The notes beneath the pieces were generated by a model. The model ran no database searches. It saw nothing but the letters and a program-made list of their open reading frames with translations, and was not told the origin of the DNA. A DNA stretch of 64,000 nt from Sinotaia quadrata (lineage: Eukaryota > Mollusca > Gastropoda > Architaenioglossa > Viviparidae), in NCBI GenBank assembly GCA_028829895.1, contig CM054179.1, forward strand, positions 100,339,875 to 100,403,874, read 5' to 3'. Positions 51,563 through 63,244 of this stretch are shown piece by piece; position 1 is the stretch's first letter, and every line of letters starts with the position of its first letter. The position numbers and the translations under genes were made by a program.

Positions 51563-52530
51563 TTGCAGCAATGTCAGAACTATAGAGCGATAAATCTTAT
51601 ATGCCACCCGAGCAAAGTCATGCTAAAGAGCATATTAAACAGACTGAAGCTGCAGGCAGAGGAAATCATAGCTGAAGAAGAGGCAGGCTTCAGACCAGGG
51701 CGAAGCATAACTGATCAGATTTTTAATCTGAGACTGCTATGTGAAAAGTACCTTCAGCACCAACAAGACCTTTATCATGTCTGTAGATTTTAAGAAGGCG
51801 TTTGACATGGTTTGGCATGCATCCCTTTGGTCCACTATGAAGCTGTACAACATCAATGCCAACCTCATCAAAGTCATAGAGAGCTTTTACAGCAAGGCCA
51901 CCAGCGCAATCCGCTTCAACAGCCAATTAGGAGATTGGTTCAGGACAACAGTGGGAGTCAGACAAAACTGTTTACTTTTTCCTATTCTCTTCAACACCTT
52001 CCTTGAAATAATCATGACTGATGTTCTGGAAGACCATGAAGGAACTGTCAGTATTGGAGGCAGAACAATAACGAACTTGCTCTTAGCTGATGACATCGAT
52101 GGCCTTGGAGGAAATGAGGAGGAGCTAGTTCAGTTGGTGGAAAAACTGGACAGGACAGCTACTGCTTTTTTGGAAATCAGTGCAGAGAAGACCAAATTGA
52201 TGACAAACAACACCAGTGTGTCATTGGCAATGACATCATGATTGGTGATCAGAAATTGGAAATAGTTATAAATTCAAGTAATTAGGAGCCATTGTACAGA
52301 CGAGGGATCAAAACCTGAAATATTGTCCAGAATTGTGATGACAATTGTAGCAATGGCAAGGTTTAAGACAGTTTGGAAGACAGAAACATCTCAGTCAGCT
52401 CAAAGATCAGACTGATGCACTCCTTGGTTGTATCTGTATTTTTATATGCCTGTGAAACCATCGCAGTGGATCTCGAAAGGAGGATACAAGCTATTGAAAT
52501 GAGATGCAGAAACAGGTCTTAAAATATTGA
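51563..52530 (+). pseudogene. Non-LTR retrotransposon reverse transcriptase fragment
   Basis: The conceptual product runs through reverse-transcriptase motifs in order: NYRAINL; AGFRPGRSITDQIF; after a one-base frameshift near 51780, VDFKKAFDMVWH; GDWFRTTVGVRQ; and LLLADDIDGLGG, where the ADD catalytic triplet is encoded at 52086-52094. It then degenerates past a stop at 52239, with recognisable pieces such as DEGSKPEILSRIV in other frames. The endonuclease and 3' end are missing. I assign it to the LINE class but not to a clade. It is dead, and sits between EF-hand copies B and C. Confidence 0.88.
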
Positions 52531-52629
52531 AGCATATTTTTCATTCACTTAACTTACCCATGCTCGGGAATAAACAAATTCAATTAAATATTTATTTTAT
52601 AAGTCGATAAAATTAATTTCAATTTCTCC

Positions 52630-52980
52630 TATGAAAGTACGAATGACTTATCTCCCTTTATTTACCAAATTTCTAACATAATAGTGTTTTTATTGCACAC
52701 ATTCATTGTAGCGGCAATTCTATTTAAATTCCTTCTTCAAATTCCTCAATTATCAATGATCTAGAATAGCATAACTTTAAGTTACAATGAAGTTAAATGT
52801 TAACACACACACACACACACACACACACATTATTCAAACAATAATATTTGAAGTACGCTTTCAATTAATTTTCTATATCATCTTTATTATCTGTTAAAAT
52901 TTTGTATGTGTAGAGTGATAAGTCCGTTTAAACGGTTTTCTGAATTGAAGATGGGCACAGCTTATAATGCATTTGAAATT
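52630..52980 (-). repeat. Duplicated block, partner of 57005-57345
   Basis: Both segments contain TTATCTCCC(C)TTTATTTAC, CTGTTAA(A/G)ATTT and TGAATTGAAGATGGGCAC (or TGAGTTGAAGTAAGACAC) in the same order and orientation. One partner lies before copy C and the other beyond the 3' side of copy D, so the block may be EF-hand gene flank. A CA tract (52804-52828) is specific to this copy. Confidence 0.6.
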
Positions 52981-53059
52981 TTTCTTTGTCATAAATGTGC
53001 CTATTCATAGTAATATTTTGTTCGAAATGAAAATAAATACTTTCACATCATCATCATAA

Positions 53060-53480
53060 ATAGTTGACGTCATGAATAATTCGATCATTGCCGTTTGAAT
53101 TAGTTTTTATTGTTTTTCCTCATAATATTATGAAATCACAGGAGTATTAATCTATTTAGAATATAATTTATTGCCAACTACTTGGAGACTGCGTTAGATA
53201 ATGATTTACTGACCGTCAAGAGACATTGTTAGCAGCAAAGATATTAAGAAATCTGATGGCAAGGGAGATTATTCATGTTTTATTGCTTTAATTTTATTTC
53301 TAATAGCCTCCCTTGCACCATATTTTGATGACCCCCCCTTTGACTCTCCGTCCTCCTGCCAATGTTCGTCAGGTGAGCGAAGCTGTCATAGAAGTGAGTC
53401 ATCATCGGCTTTATGAAAGCACTTCTTTCGTAAAGTTGTTCCTTTCATTTTTACAGCTTTCTGACATTTCTCACTCTGAA
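53060..53480 (+). pseudogene. EF-hand copy C, 5' fragment with broken signal exon
   Basis: DNA homologous to the 5' block of copy A covers promoter, hairpin, exon 1 and the start of intron 1. The exon equivalent (ATG 53328 to donor at 53373) is 45 bases, so it ends in phase 0 rather than phase 2. A C run has changed the frame: the product reads MTPPLTLRPPANVRQ and lacks a hydrophobic core. I found no exon 2 or EF-hand loop downstream before 58 kb on this strand. This looks like an abortive or decayed duplicate. Confidence 0.65.
53261..53314 (+). promoter_or_regulatory. Conserved upstream hairpin, copy C
   Basis: AAGGGAGATTA (53261-53271) and TAGCCTCCCTT (53304-53314) flank a 32-base loop, 13 bases before the ATG position. 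One stem base differs from the other copies. Confidence 0.55.
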
Positions 53481-53585
53481 CTTTCGATTACTTCTTCACA
53501 GGAAGTACCCCCCCCCCCGGTCAATAATTATGTGAATACTTTATATTTTCGTTTTTCTTTTATGCAGGCGGTTGTAGTCGTGTAA

Positions 53586-54032
53586 ATGCTTACTGAATAC
53601 TGGATAAAATGTATTTGGAACGATGGTAGGGGAGTTATGGATACATGCAAAAGCTGCAAGTCTACTGTTCCAAGTGAGGTAATTATCGATTCATACAGAC
53701 AGGAATGTGACTACCAAATGCGTGTAGCAAACAGACAGGAATGTGCCTACCAAATGTGTGTAGCATACAAACAGGACTGTGGCTACCAAATGCGTGTATC
53801 ATGCAAACAGGAATGTGGCTACCAAATGTGTTTAGTATACAGACAAGAATGTGGCTACCAAATGCGTGTAGCATACAGACAAGAATGTGGCTATCAAATG
53901 CGTGTAGGATACAGACAGGAGTGTGACTACCAAATGCGTGTAGCATACAGACAAGAATGTGGCTATCAAATGCGTGTAGGATACAGACAGGAGTGTGACT
54001 ACCAAATGTGTTTAGTATACAGACAAGAATGA
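53586..54032 (+). other. Open frame over a 36-bp repeat (12-residue periodicity)
   Basis: The frame stays open for about 148 codons, of which some 110 are a repeat of RQECGYQMRVAY type with two-letter variation. It starts with ATG at 53586, where a unique region (GVMDTCKSCKSTVPSEV) precedes the repeat. The opposite strand is also open over most of it, and the unit is a multiple of three, so openness alone is weak evidence. I rate a true cysteine-rich repeat protein as unlikely but worth recording. Confidence 0.2.
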
Positions 54033-54137
54033 GGCTACCAAATGCGTGTAGCATACAGACAGGAATGTGGCTACCAAATGCGTAGCATACAGACAGGAAT
54101 GTGGCTACCAAATGCGTGTAGTATACAGACAGAATGA
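53690..54137. repeat. 36-bp minisatellite near copy C
   Basis: About twelve and a half units contain AGACAGGAATGTGGCTACCA and AATGCGTGTAGCATAC. One unit near 54073 is shortened, and a TGA ends the plus frame at 54030-54032. Confidence 0.95.
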
Positions 54138-54149
54138 ACAAACATTTTT

Positions 54150-55358
54150 AAAAAGTCACTCCCATGCAGCAGTGCACAGCGTTTTCCATCCATCTCTCAA
54201 CTGGTCTTTTCGACTCACCCTAATTTGACCCAGTTCTTGCTGAAATCTGTAGGCTGTCATCAAATCTTCTAGACTGGCTACCATCTGCACATCATACACT
54301 AAGACGTCATTGCCCATCTCCAGTCAATAGCTCTACTAGATACAGTTCTAGAATCTCCATTAAGAGGAAATATTGCGTTGAATAAGGGCAAACGTATACG
54401 GAATATAGATCCTTGTGAAGGCTGACCTGTCACCTGTCACCTGCCACCTGTCACCTGTCAGCCTGTGGTAAGCTGAGTGAAACACACGCCTGATTAACTA
54501 TTTTATTAATTATAGTGTTATTTATATAGACTAAAGCATTGATGACAGTTTTTTACGATGTACTGTATCCTTCGATTCATCCTTCTTGAAATGGAAACAA
54601 AATATTTCGCATGATACACTTCATGTTAGAGAGATGGCAGAAGAAGAGGAACAAAGCTAATTAACATACTCAGGCATACTCACACACGTTGATGTTGGTT
54701 GGTTTGTTTCTCCCAGCATTCTCAACAATCTCTGTTAAACATTCGGTCAGTCTTCTCGAATGAAATCTCAAATAAATGGACAGTCGTCTGTCATCTTATT
54801 TTATTTTTTTTATTTTATTTCCTCCAAGCAACATTTTAAATTACAACACTAACGATAACCACTTAGGAAACGCAGAGTTACGAGAACTTAACAGTTTACG
54901 TGAATAGAATAATAAAAACATCGTGTAACCCTCACTGATAGACATCAAAGTGTCATTAGTCAGTGGTCACTTCCGGTTATATCTTTAACTGATAGGCTGT
55001 CAATTTTCTTGAACTTAAGGTGATTTCTGAAAGGAAATAGTAATTGCAATTTTAAACAAGCTTCACTTTTTTTTAAAAAAAGCCTATTTTAACAAAATTA
55101 AACATGTGAAATCACTTTACTGCTTTAAAAAGCAAAGGAATATCTTCATAAAATAAGAACTAACTAAAACCGACAAAAAAAAACTCACACAAGGATATCT
55201 TCATAAAATAAGAACTAACTAAAACCGACAAAAAAAAAACTCAGACAAGAAATTCGTTTGAGGTGATATAAGTGAGTTTGACAAAGTTGGGTGTTTAAAG
55301 AACAATATTATACAAAATAAATCGAAGCAGGAAAATATATACTACTTACTACTACTGT

Positions 55359-55394
<36 letters not shown>

Positions 55395-55440
55395 CACAAC
55401 AATAATGAATTGGACTAAGGAATTGAAAGGAGAGTATACA
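54150..55440. other. No gene seen
   Basis: Contains CACCTGTCACCTGCCACCTG repeats at 54424-54460, an A-rich 57-bp duplication and an (ACT)n tract at 55337-55400. Confidence 0.4.
55138..55256. repeat. 57-bp direct duplication
   Basis: Two copies of a unit containing ATATCTTCATAAAATAAGAA and CTAACTAAAACCGAC, almost identical. Confidence 0.9.
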
Positions 55441-55459
55441 GACATACCCTCATAATGCA

Positions 55460-56080
55460 ACGTCACAATAACTAAGAAAGATATCAAGAAGGTAACAAAG
55501 ACGGAGAACAATAAAGTTCCAGGCCTAGATCAAGTACGTAAATTATATTCTGGTTGAAACATGTTAAATCCTTACATGGTGGACTTGCTGAACAACTGCA
55601 AGACATACTAAACAAGCCAGAAACATTATCACCCTGGATGGTAAATGTATAAACGAGCCTGATTATGAGAAATCGAGAGTAAGGCACAACACCAAACACC
55701 TCCCAACCAATCACGTCCAGCAGAACGGCAACAATCACCGCTGTCGTTGTTCCAAGTGATAGAAGCATAAAAACAAAAGAAAGAAAAAAATCGAAAAATA
55801 GTAGCATCTGAGATTATAAATCCAGTCTATACAATGTAAAAGCAAAAGTGATACCTATAGTGATAATAGCCTTGGGGAACAAAACATATGAGTTGAAAGA
55901 TTATCTGAATAAGCCACAGAATCGTATCAGTACTAACAGGTGCCTCAGTCCTCCGTAAAACCTTGGATCTCCCTGAATCTTGGTAAGATTCAGAGACCTT
56001 GGTTCATCACAATCGAGAGTCAAACAGAAGTCGTGAGAAAAGGCGTATTATTAATTTTAAAAAAAGAAGAAGAAGAAGAT
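55460..56080 (+). pseudogene. Degraded second LINE fragment with 3' tail
   Basis: The 5' part reads ITKKDIKKVTKTENNKVPGL and then DQV, like the APGPDG region of R2-type and related reverse transcriptases, followed across frameshifts by a LVDLLNNCK-like piece and a PWM-like piece. After about 55840 it reads VIPIVIIALGN and LKDYLNK, like the C-terminus of the same class of element, so the middle is deleted. It ends in an (AAG)n tail at 56063-56081. The assignment rests on motif memory. Confidence 0.5.
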
Positions 56081-56089
56081 AAAGGCTAC

Positions 56090-57004
56090 CACAACTACTA
56101 CTACTAACAATAATTAATGTGATGATGAAGTTGCAGAATACAAGATGTTGGTTTACTGATTGATGAATGAATGTTTGCTTGAAGATAACTGCTGATTGAT
56201 TATGATAGTTTATGTTAATTATAATTGATTATCTGATTTTATTCATAACTGAGGTATATGTTTGCTATATTAACTGATAATGGCTGATTATTTATAATTG
56301 TTGATTGCACATAATTATTGAAATTTTGATTGATTGTTGACTGATGGACTTGAATGATTGTGATTTGTTGTTGATTGACGAATCTTGCATAATTATAACT
56401 TTTATTCCGACTGAGAATGATTGACTGACAATGGAGGAGGATGGTTATAATATACCCTAGTGATGAACGTGAAGAAGAAGATAATGATGATGAGGACAGT
56501 GATAATGTTGAAGATATGCGCAATACGATTATATGCGAGAACGTGCGTTGGACCCAATACCAAACAGTGAAGATCATCACTCCTATTTCAAGTTCTATTT
56601 CATCATTTTTACCTAACTCTATGGATTTCAGACATCAAAATAATTATTGATTACAATAAGTAAGGATCTTTAAATAACTCACATGTCTCCATCCTATCCA
56701 GACCACTATAAAAACCGTCACCTATATAGATGGAAAGAAAGCAATATATACGTCAACATGAAGGGGGAATGCATATATATATATATATTGTTTGAAACAA
56801 GTGTGATTTGTTTCAAAAGGCAATCAAATTAATATAAATACAGTCACTAAATACTGAGAAATGCTACTTATAGTCTCGACTAAATCTCTTACACACATAA
56901 AATGTCTCATTAAAATGATAATTTTTCTTTGAATTACCCATTGCACATTAGGAAACTAGCTTTAACCAATTTTAATTTTAGTACATTCTTCCACTTCCCT
57001 CAAG
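56090..57004. other. No gene seen
   Basis: TGATTGATT-rich low-complexity DNA (56150-56430) and a GAAGAAGA/GATGATGA stretch (56460-56515) that yields an acidic open frame, 56441-56650, which I do not accept. Confidence 0.4.
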
Positions 57005-57345
57005 TTTAGTAACTTATCACTTATCTCCCCTTTATTTACTACATTTCTAAGCCATTTCTTTTGGTGTAAACATTCTTTACAGTGTAGTACTTTACATCAT
57101 GTAATCATCATATTCTTAAATTAACAATATTTAACTTAAAAATACTTTTCATAAGATCAGAGTTTAAGTTTAAAAACCTTAGCATTTTTCATTAAAATCA
57201 CACACACATACCATGATTTTTTTTCGAACACAATATTTTAATAAATATATTTTATTCTAAAACTTTTTATTGCTCTGTTAAGATTTCGTATGAATGATAA
57301 AACGAGTCGTCAAACTTTGGATATCTGAGTTGAAGTAAGACACTT
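57005..57345 (-). repeat. Duplicated block, partner of 52630-52980
   Basis: See its partner. On the minus strand it lies 1.4 kb beyond exon 3 of copy D. A possible minus-strand exon at 57361-57320 (acceptor AAATAG, reading GSYGKCLTSTQISK) is in phase 1 but does not complete a proper EF-hand loop. Confidence 0.55.
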
Positions 57346-57349
57346 TCCA

Positions 57350-58490
57350 TAAGATCCTATTTGTAGCTTCTTGGTGGTTGAATCAAAAAGCCTTTCAATT
57401 TTCAAGGTCGTCGCACACAAACGGAGAGAGGTATATGCTTGACATACCACTTGCAGGCAGTGTCTCATGAGATGGTAACAGCATGCCACCCCTCCCTCCA
57501 TCTCACCACCCACGCTCTCTCTGCTCTCGTACAATGCAGACATGTATTTCACTCTTGCTTCCCAGAGGATGCGAGCTACTTCTTCAATCGCAGAAGTTTT
57601 CTCTCAGATCAAAATTCGATCTCAATTGTTGAACCCAAGATTGTAGTCCAACCCTGTAAATTAATTATTCACAGTTTTAAGATTAAGGTAATGAAAAATA
57701 AATTGAACTATGAATCGTAGGACCAGTTCCTGGGCTACATATTCACTACTCTGCAAAGAAAACAGCTATTAACCCGTTCAGTGTCAGGTTAAAAAAATCC
57801 CGTCAGACGGTACTGTATTACAGTACCCAATAGAACATGTTTCCTTCACTCTGATTGGTTATTTTTAGTGACTAGGATTGCTGAGACTGAGCGTGTGCAT
57901 CTATAGGGAGTTATGGTCCCAGTGTCACTCTACTGGGTTAAAAGCATTAAACAGCTATTAAAATGCATTTTATAATAACAATGTCTATTACAACTATTAA
58001 ATAATTATATGCTATTCTTCTAGAAGGTTCACACAAAATCTCGTACTTGGAGATTGAAATAAATTTTAAAATCTTCCAAAACTTTGTCCCAATTCAGTTA
58101 TGATTTACATCCGCACACGACGCATTTGGAGACAACCCCATGTGTCTTCTCTCGTGACTATTTTCCCGGAAAAAAGTTAATTTATTTTCGTTTTCAATTC
58201 TCGAAATTACTTTCCATCCCTTGACTTGTGCGTCACATGTCCTCTTTGTTCTTTAAGACGAAGCAAAGGGTATTATTTTTTCGATTTCATTCATCCTAAG
58301 GCAAGCTTTAATGCAAACGCCATTACGTACACTTGCAATGTCATTGGCCGATAAGCGCTAATGCGTTTACGCTGGTTCATCTTCTGACTCCCATTGTTAA
58401 GTTGTACTGGTGTTAAAGACTGACCTCTTAACTCTTTGGCCGGTCGGCTTCCGTTTGTACGAAGTCTTCTACGTTTTCCTCAAACTAACG
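57350..58490. other. Presumed 3' region of copy D, exon 4 not identified
   Basis: I found no convincing equivalent of exon 4 or of the terminal exon of copies A and B on the minus strand here. TAATGCGTTT and GTCATTGGCC stretches are unremarkable. Confidence 0.35.
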
Positions 58491-58751
58491 GTAACTACCC
58501 TTTCAACATACGCTTATCGGCTCGGCTCATGATACTAGTCTGATGCCCGTGAAAAACCGGAAGATATATTAAAGTGATATTTCCATTTATTTTATCTACA
58601 GATGCATGGGGCACGAACATTTCACTCCGATGTCCGTGTTCTAATCCGGGCAAAATTAAATTGTCACTAGATGTGGGTGACCCTGACTCGCAGATACTAC
58701 CGGATAAGCACATACCATTTTGTTGTACCGACTGAAACGAAATAGGCGTAC

Positions 58752-61700
58752 CATTTTTATCCACAGTATTAAACAGAGCGTCGAGGTCCTCCGTCCTCAG
58801 CCGACCAATTCCATCAAAATTAGAGTGAGAAACTTGAAGCGCTTCTGTCTGAAGTGAGACGGGCAATGTCAAAATGCACGGAAAGAATTCCTCACGTGAG
58901 ATTTTCCTGTCTTCTGCACATTAAGAAACAGCCAGAAATTTGAAGGAGTGCCCAAGGTCGGGTCCACCTCGACAATTTAACAGTTTATATAACAATTAAA
59001 TCTAGAAATTAGGATAGGCAAATTTACTCCTCCACAGTTATATTCTCAAAATTAAGCATTCAGTAAGAATTCAGCTCTACCATGATTGACATGATACTGA
59101 TGTGTACAATTACATGGTTGCCTCCCTTGGCCAGAATTATCACAACAAAACTATGCCCGATGTTACATTCCAGTACTTGTTTAAAGACCCTGTCTCAGCA
59201 TGAGGACTTAAAGATTGTTAATTTTTAATATTCCACTTATGCTGATGACAGACTGGTTGCCAGACTCACCCTTCTGTCTCCCTTAATTAATTATCTCAGT
59301 TTAGATATTAACTACAGTGACAGATGAATATGTGTAATATTGCGTGAACTAGGCATATTATCTGAATAACAACAAATTATGCATACAAACATTCACATTT
59401 GACTCAGCCCCCAACCCAGTTTTCTTTCAGTCCTCCTTTTTTCACTAGTAATTAGTCAACTTCTGTTATTATGATAACAAAAATAAATTAATATTTAACT
59501 GTTTAACAAAATAGTAAATCCATACATCAATACATTCAATACAAAGGTCATTAGAACTACCTATTCACTTTTTACAAGTTTGTATGGCTCGTAACACAAA
59601 TTTCTGATCTCAGAGTCTATCAGATGCCCACATATCTTTCATCAGCAGCAGCAGTTATGGCAGTTCACGCCCCAATAATTCGTCGTTGGTCGTCCGGCCC
59701 ACTGTCCGCATAACTCGTCACACATCGTGGCATCAGGTCCTCAGCTCAATAGCCATAGAACTTCATATCCACAGAATGTCAATCTGGAATTTCCAACTGA
59801 ACTCCAATGAAGAGGTGGGACCAAAATTAGTACCAAATGTAAATCAGGAACAAAAACCCGTTCTGAAACAATAGCAATCATTTCCATGAGTGATAACCTT
59901 ATAGTTTGTCAATCTGTACGTTGTGGCAACAGACAATTAGGTGTCCTATTACAATTGACCTCAATTCATATTTTTACAAGGAAGATAAAATATGGTTTAC
60001 AATTAAATAGAAATATGTCACACACGGGTGGATTATAATTATCATATTAGCAAAAATGTTCCAAACGCACACAGCATTTTATAATTGTCATTTTAGCCAT
60101 TTCACAATATCATTATACATTTCAATAATCATTAGAATTATGGGGCACATGTTAACCCGGTCACTCTATTCTCTGGCCATACGTCAGAAGAAATAAAATA
60201 TGCAAAATCACACTACAACATTCTTAATAAAATATAGTTAACAAATATTAAGAAATCAATGTGTTACCTTGTCTGAATATTTAGTGGGCTTACCTTTGAT
60301 TCACAGAATATGTGCAACTCTTATAAGTCTAAATAAAATATTCCAATTCACTTTCATGGTATTTATGCACATCTAAGGATTAATGGTGGGAATTCGGTCA
60401 GTCAAGCATCGGGCTTGAACAACAATCTCCCCTCTCCACTATTGTTCAAGTGTATTGCATAATTGACTTATAGTAATCAGTATTTTCGTTTTAATATTTT
60501 GGGGACTTTCCTTAATTGCACGTAATTCCCATAGAGCGTGATGCATACAATTACATAATTTGGCTGCATTCACTGGTGCAAAGGAATGTATAACACAATA
60601 GATGAAGACATCAAAAGAACTTCAAATGAAAAATAATTTTTAGATAGGTCAGGCATAATTTGCCCTTGACCCATAACACCCTTCTAAATAAAAAATACTT
60701 CTGGTGATGCTGAAGCCAGGATTTTGTGACAGATGATATAACACAGATTGGAATAAAAAGGATTTTGCTATATCTTAGATATAATCCACTACTCAGCAAA
60801 TAGAAAAAGAAACATAACAGTCCAAACATAAGGATTTCGGACTACAGAAAGAGAAATTTGTTGACTCCTTTAAAATTTGGAAACTTGCACACAGATGGTC
60901 ACTCCAGCTGAAGGTGGGTGATGTTAGTCAGTTATATGTATGTTAAATATTTTGACCGGGAGAAATGGCTTTTCTTTTGTTTTACAAATAACTGTTTCAC
61001 TGCTTCAAATGACCTAGTTTTCACGAACTATTTTTGTCTCACAAAATGACGTCACAGCCATTGCCCAACCCTTCTTTTGATACACGCTGCTCGGAGTCGG
61101 ATCTCAAAGTGGAAAGTGCAGAGTGGCAGGAAAGGGTTGTATGGAACCCAGAAAAATGAATGACTTCATTCCAAGCATGCGAGCAGAGAACGAGTCTGCT
61201 CATTCAAGCTTATATGAGTGGATTGTGGGCAAAGAGTTACTCACTCAAGCTTACGTAAGCGGGCTGTACACAACGCATTACTCACTCAAGCTTACGTAAG
61301 CGGGCTGTAGACTATGCGTTACTCACTCAAGCTTAGGCAAGCGGGTGTAGACAACGCGTTACTCACACAAGCTTACATAAGCAGACTGTAGACATGTTAT
61401 TCACTCAAGCTTACATAAGGGGAGTTTAGACACAGCGCTAAACATGTCCGTTCAGCTGTTTACTGCAAGAGAAGATTTAAAGTAAATTTGTGCGAAGCTT
61501 ATAAACGCCTTTGGTTTTGACACTGAATATTATAATTATTAAAGTGTAACTAGCACTGTCAAACGCTTTTGGGTGACAATGACAATAAATTTTTATAAGA
61601 CTAGATGGAACTCCTTTGTGACGGTGTAGAAGAAAACGAAATGGTTCAAAAAAGAACGCGCGTGTTAGAGCAGGTAAAACATTTGTTTACCCACCCACCC

Positions 61701-63160
61701 CAAGTTAAATCATACCGACATCGCAATGGCATGCTGTCACACCGACAAACTGAAACAGAATGGCAGCCACATAAATACACACCGACAGACAGATGCATGC
61801 TTGCAATGACTCAAAGACACACCCACCTGCAGACAATTCGAGACACTGTGACACAAACACACAGAATGCACGTATACAGACTTTCTAAATAGCTATTCAA
61901 TTGTCTCTGACAGCCATGTGCACTATTGTTCTGAGAAGATTTTGTAAAAACTAAAATGTTATCTAATTATGTTCACTTACTATTCAGGTCACAATGTACT
62001 CCCAAGTGAACTGCAATTCGTTGTATATTCCGCACTGCTTCATGTTTATGGTGGCTAAATAAATATTAAAATATAAGAAAAATATATCTACAGAAAAGCA
62101 AATTATTATTACTTTTATTAATTTTAATATTTTCTGTGTGAGGCCGTTAGACAGGAACACGAAAGGTTTATCAAATTTAACGAGGCGGTGTAAAAACTAA
62201 ATGCAATTAATCTCAGATATTTTCGCTTTTTATTATTTTGCACTTAGCTAGATTTAATAACCCTTAGATCTCTCAATATCAGCCTTGATAATATATATAT
62301 ATATATATGTATATGTATATTCAATCTTTGATTCTCAACAGTATATACGTAGTATATGAAATATAACTTTTAATTAGTTTGTTCGTATCGCTATTTTGTT
62401 TCATTGTTTAAATAGTTTATAATTGCTAGTAATATCTACTGGGGATTAGAATAGCCATAGTTGTGTAAGAACTCAAAATTGCCGTAAGTTGTGTAGGAGT
62501 TCGGAATAGCATAGGCTTGTAGGCGATCGGAATAGCCGTAAGTTGTGTAAGAACTCAGAGTAGCCTAAAGTTGTGTAGGAGATCGGAATAGCCTAAGTTG
62601 TGTAAGAGATCGGAATAGCCGCAAGTTGTGTAAGATGCTGGAATGGATGTAAGTTGTGTAATAGACTGGAATAGGCATAAGTTTTATAACTAAGAGTGAT
62701 ATGCCCCACAATTGAAACAAACCATAAACTGTTTCTATAATTTGCTAGGGCTACAAAATTGACTTCCTTCAATGTCAACAAGCAAACAAAAGTTATATAC
62801 TTGACAACTTGACAATATCATCGGAATGTATTTGTAACATGGAGGCACACTATTCACTAAAACCCATATTTATTATATTAAGTACGCATGTTATTATTAA
62901 ACACTTATAAAACAATAACCGCCTGTAGAAATGAGAAACGAGAAAAATAAAGATGCGCGTTAGATAAAGATTTCTCTAGGAGACATTTAGGCAATTGAAG
63001 TGTCAGAGTGAGTGAAAGCTAACGGCTGCAAAGAATAAATGTGTAAAAAGAACTGTTTTCATCTGACCAGTGATGACTACTATTGTAATGATACCTTCAC
63101 TCACCTGAGACACGTTGGTAGGATTACGATGAAGAGAATGAAGAACGTCATAACGGCCAT
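58752..63160 (-). CDS. Secreted EF-hand protein, copy D (inverted, 3' end unresolved)
   Basis: Minus-strand exons: 63160-63105 (MAVMTFFILFIVILPTCL, signal peptide), 62054-61981 and 58913-58752, with intron phases 2 and 1 as in copies A and B. Exon 2 starts SHHKHEAV against SHQKSIDS in copy B. Loop 1 spans exons 2-3 (DLN|KDRKISREE), with Arg at position 6. Loop 2 is NFDGIGRLRTED, with non-standard residues at positions 1, 5 and 12. A third loop begins VDKNG at the exon 3 end, where copies A and B splice in phase 1. Here the donor is GTACGC and no good exon 4 was found. The frame also reads through for about 85 codons to 58495, so exon 3 may be terminal with a novel tail, or the copy is decaying. 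The intron 1 flank is closest to copy B. Confidence 0.62.
58950..59045 (-). repeat. Dispersed repeat R1, short fragment
   Basis: The reverse complement reads GGAGTAAATTTGCCTATCCT, then TTAATTGTTATATAA and CCCGACCTTGGGCACTCCTT, matching the R1 start. It lies in intron 2 of copy D. Confidence 0.65.
59060..61190. other. Intron 2 of copy D, nothing recognised
   Basis: AT-rich unique sequence. Open frames at 59686-59874 (+) and 60611-60829 (-) lack splice support or known motifs. Confidence 0.4.
61195..61435. repeat. Minisatellite, about 53 bp, with AAGCTT sites
   Basis: Five units contain ACTCACTCAAGCTTACGTAA and GCGGGCTGTAGACAACG. It lies in intron 2 of copy D. Confidence 0.92.
62445..62690. 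repeat. 28-33 bp minisatellite, intron 1 of copy D
   Basis: About eight units contain GGAATAGCCGTAAGTTGTGT and AAGAGATC, with frequent single-base variants. Confidence 0.9.
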
Positions 63161-63191
63161 AATAAACGCGAATACTATGCACAAAAAATAA

Positions 63192-63244
63192 AAGGGAGGT
63201 TAATGGAGAGCTGTACTGCAAGAACTCGGAGCATAATCTCCCTT
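63192..63244 (-). promoter_or_regulatory. Conserved upstream hairpin, copy D
   Basis: On the minus strand AAGGGAGATTA (63244-63234) and TAACCTCCCTT (63202-63192) flank a 31-base loop, 31 bases before the ATG at 63160. Same order, stem and loop size as in copies A to C. Confidence 0.65.
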
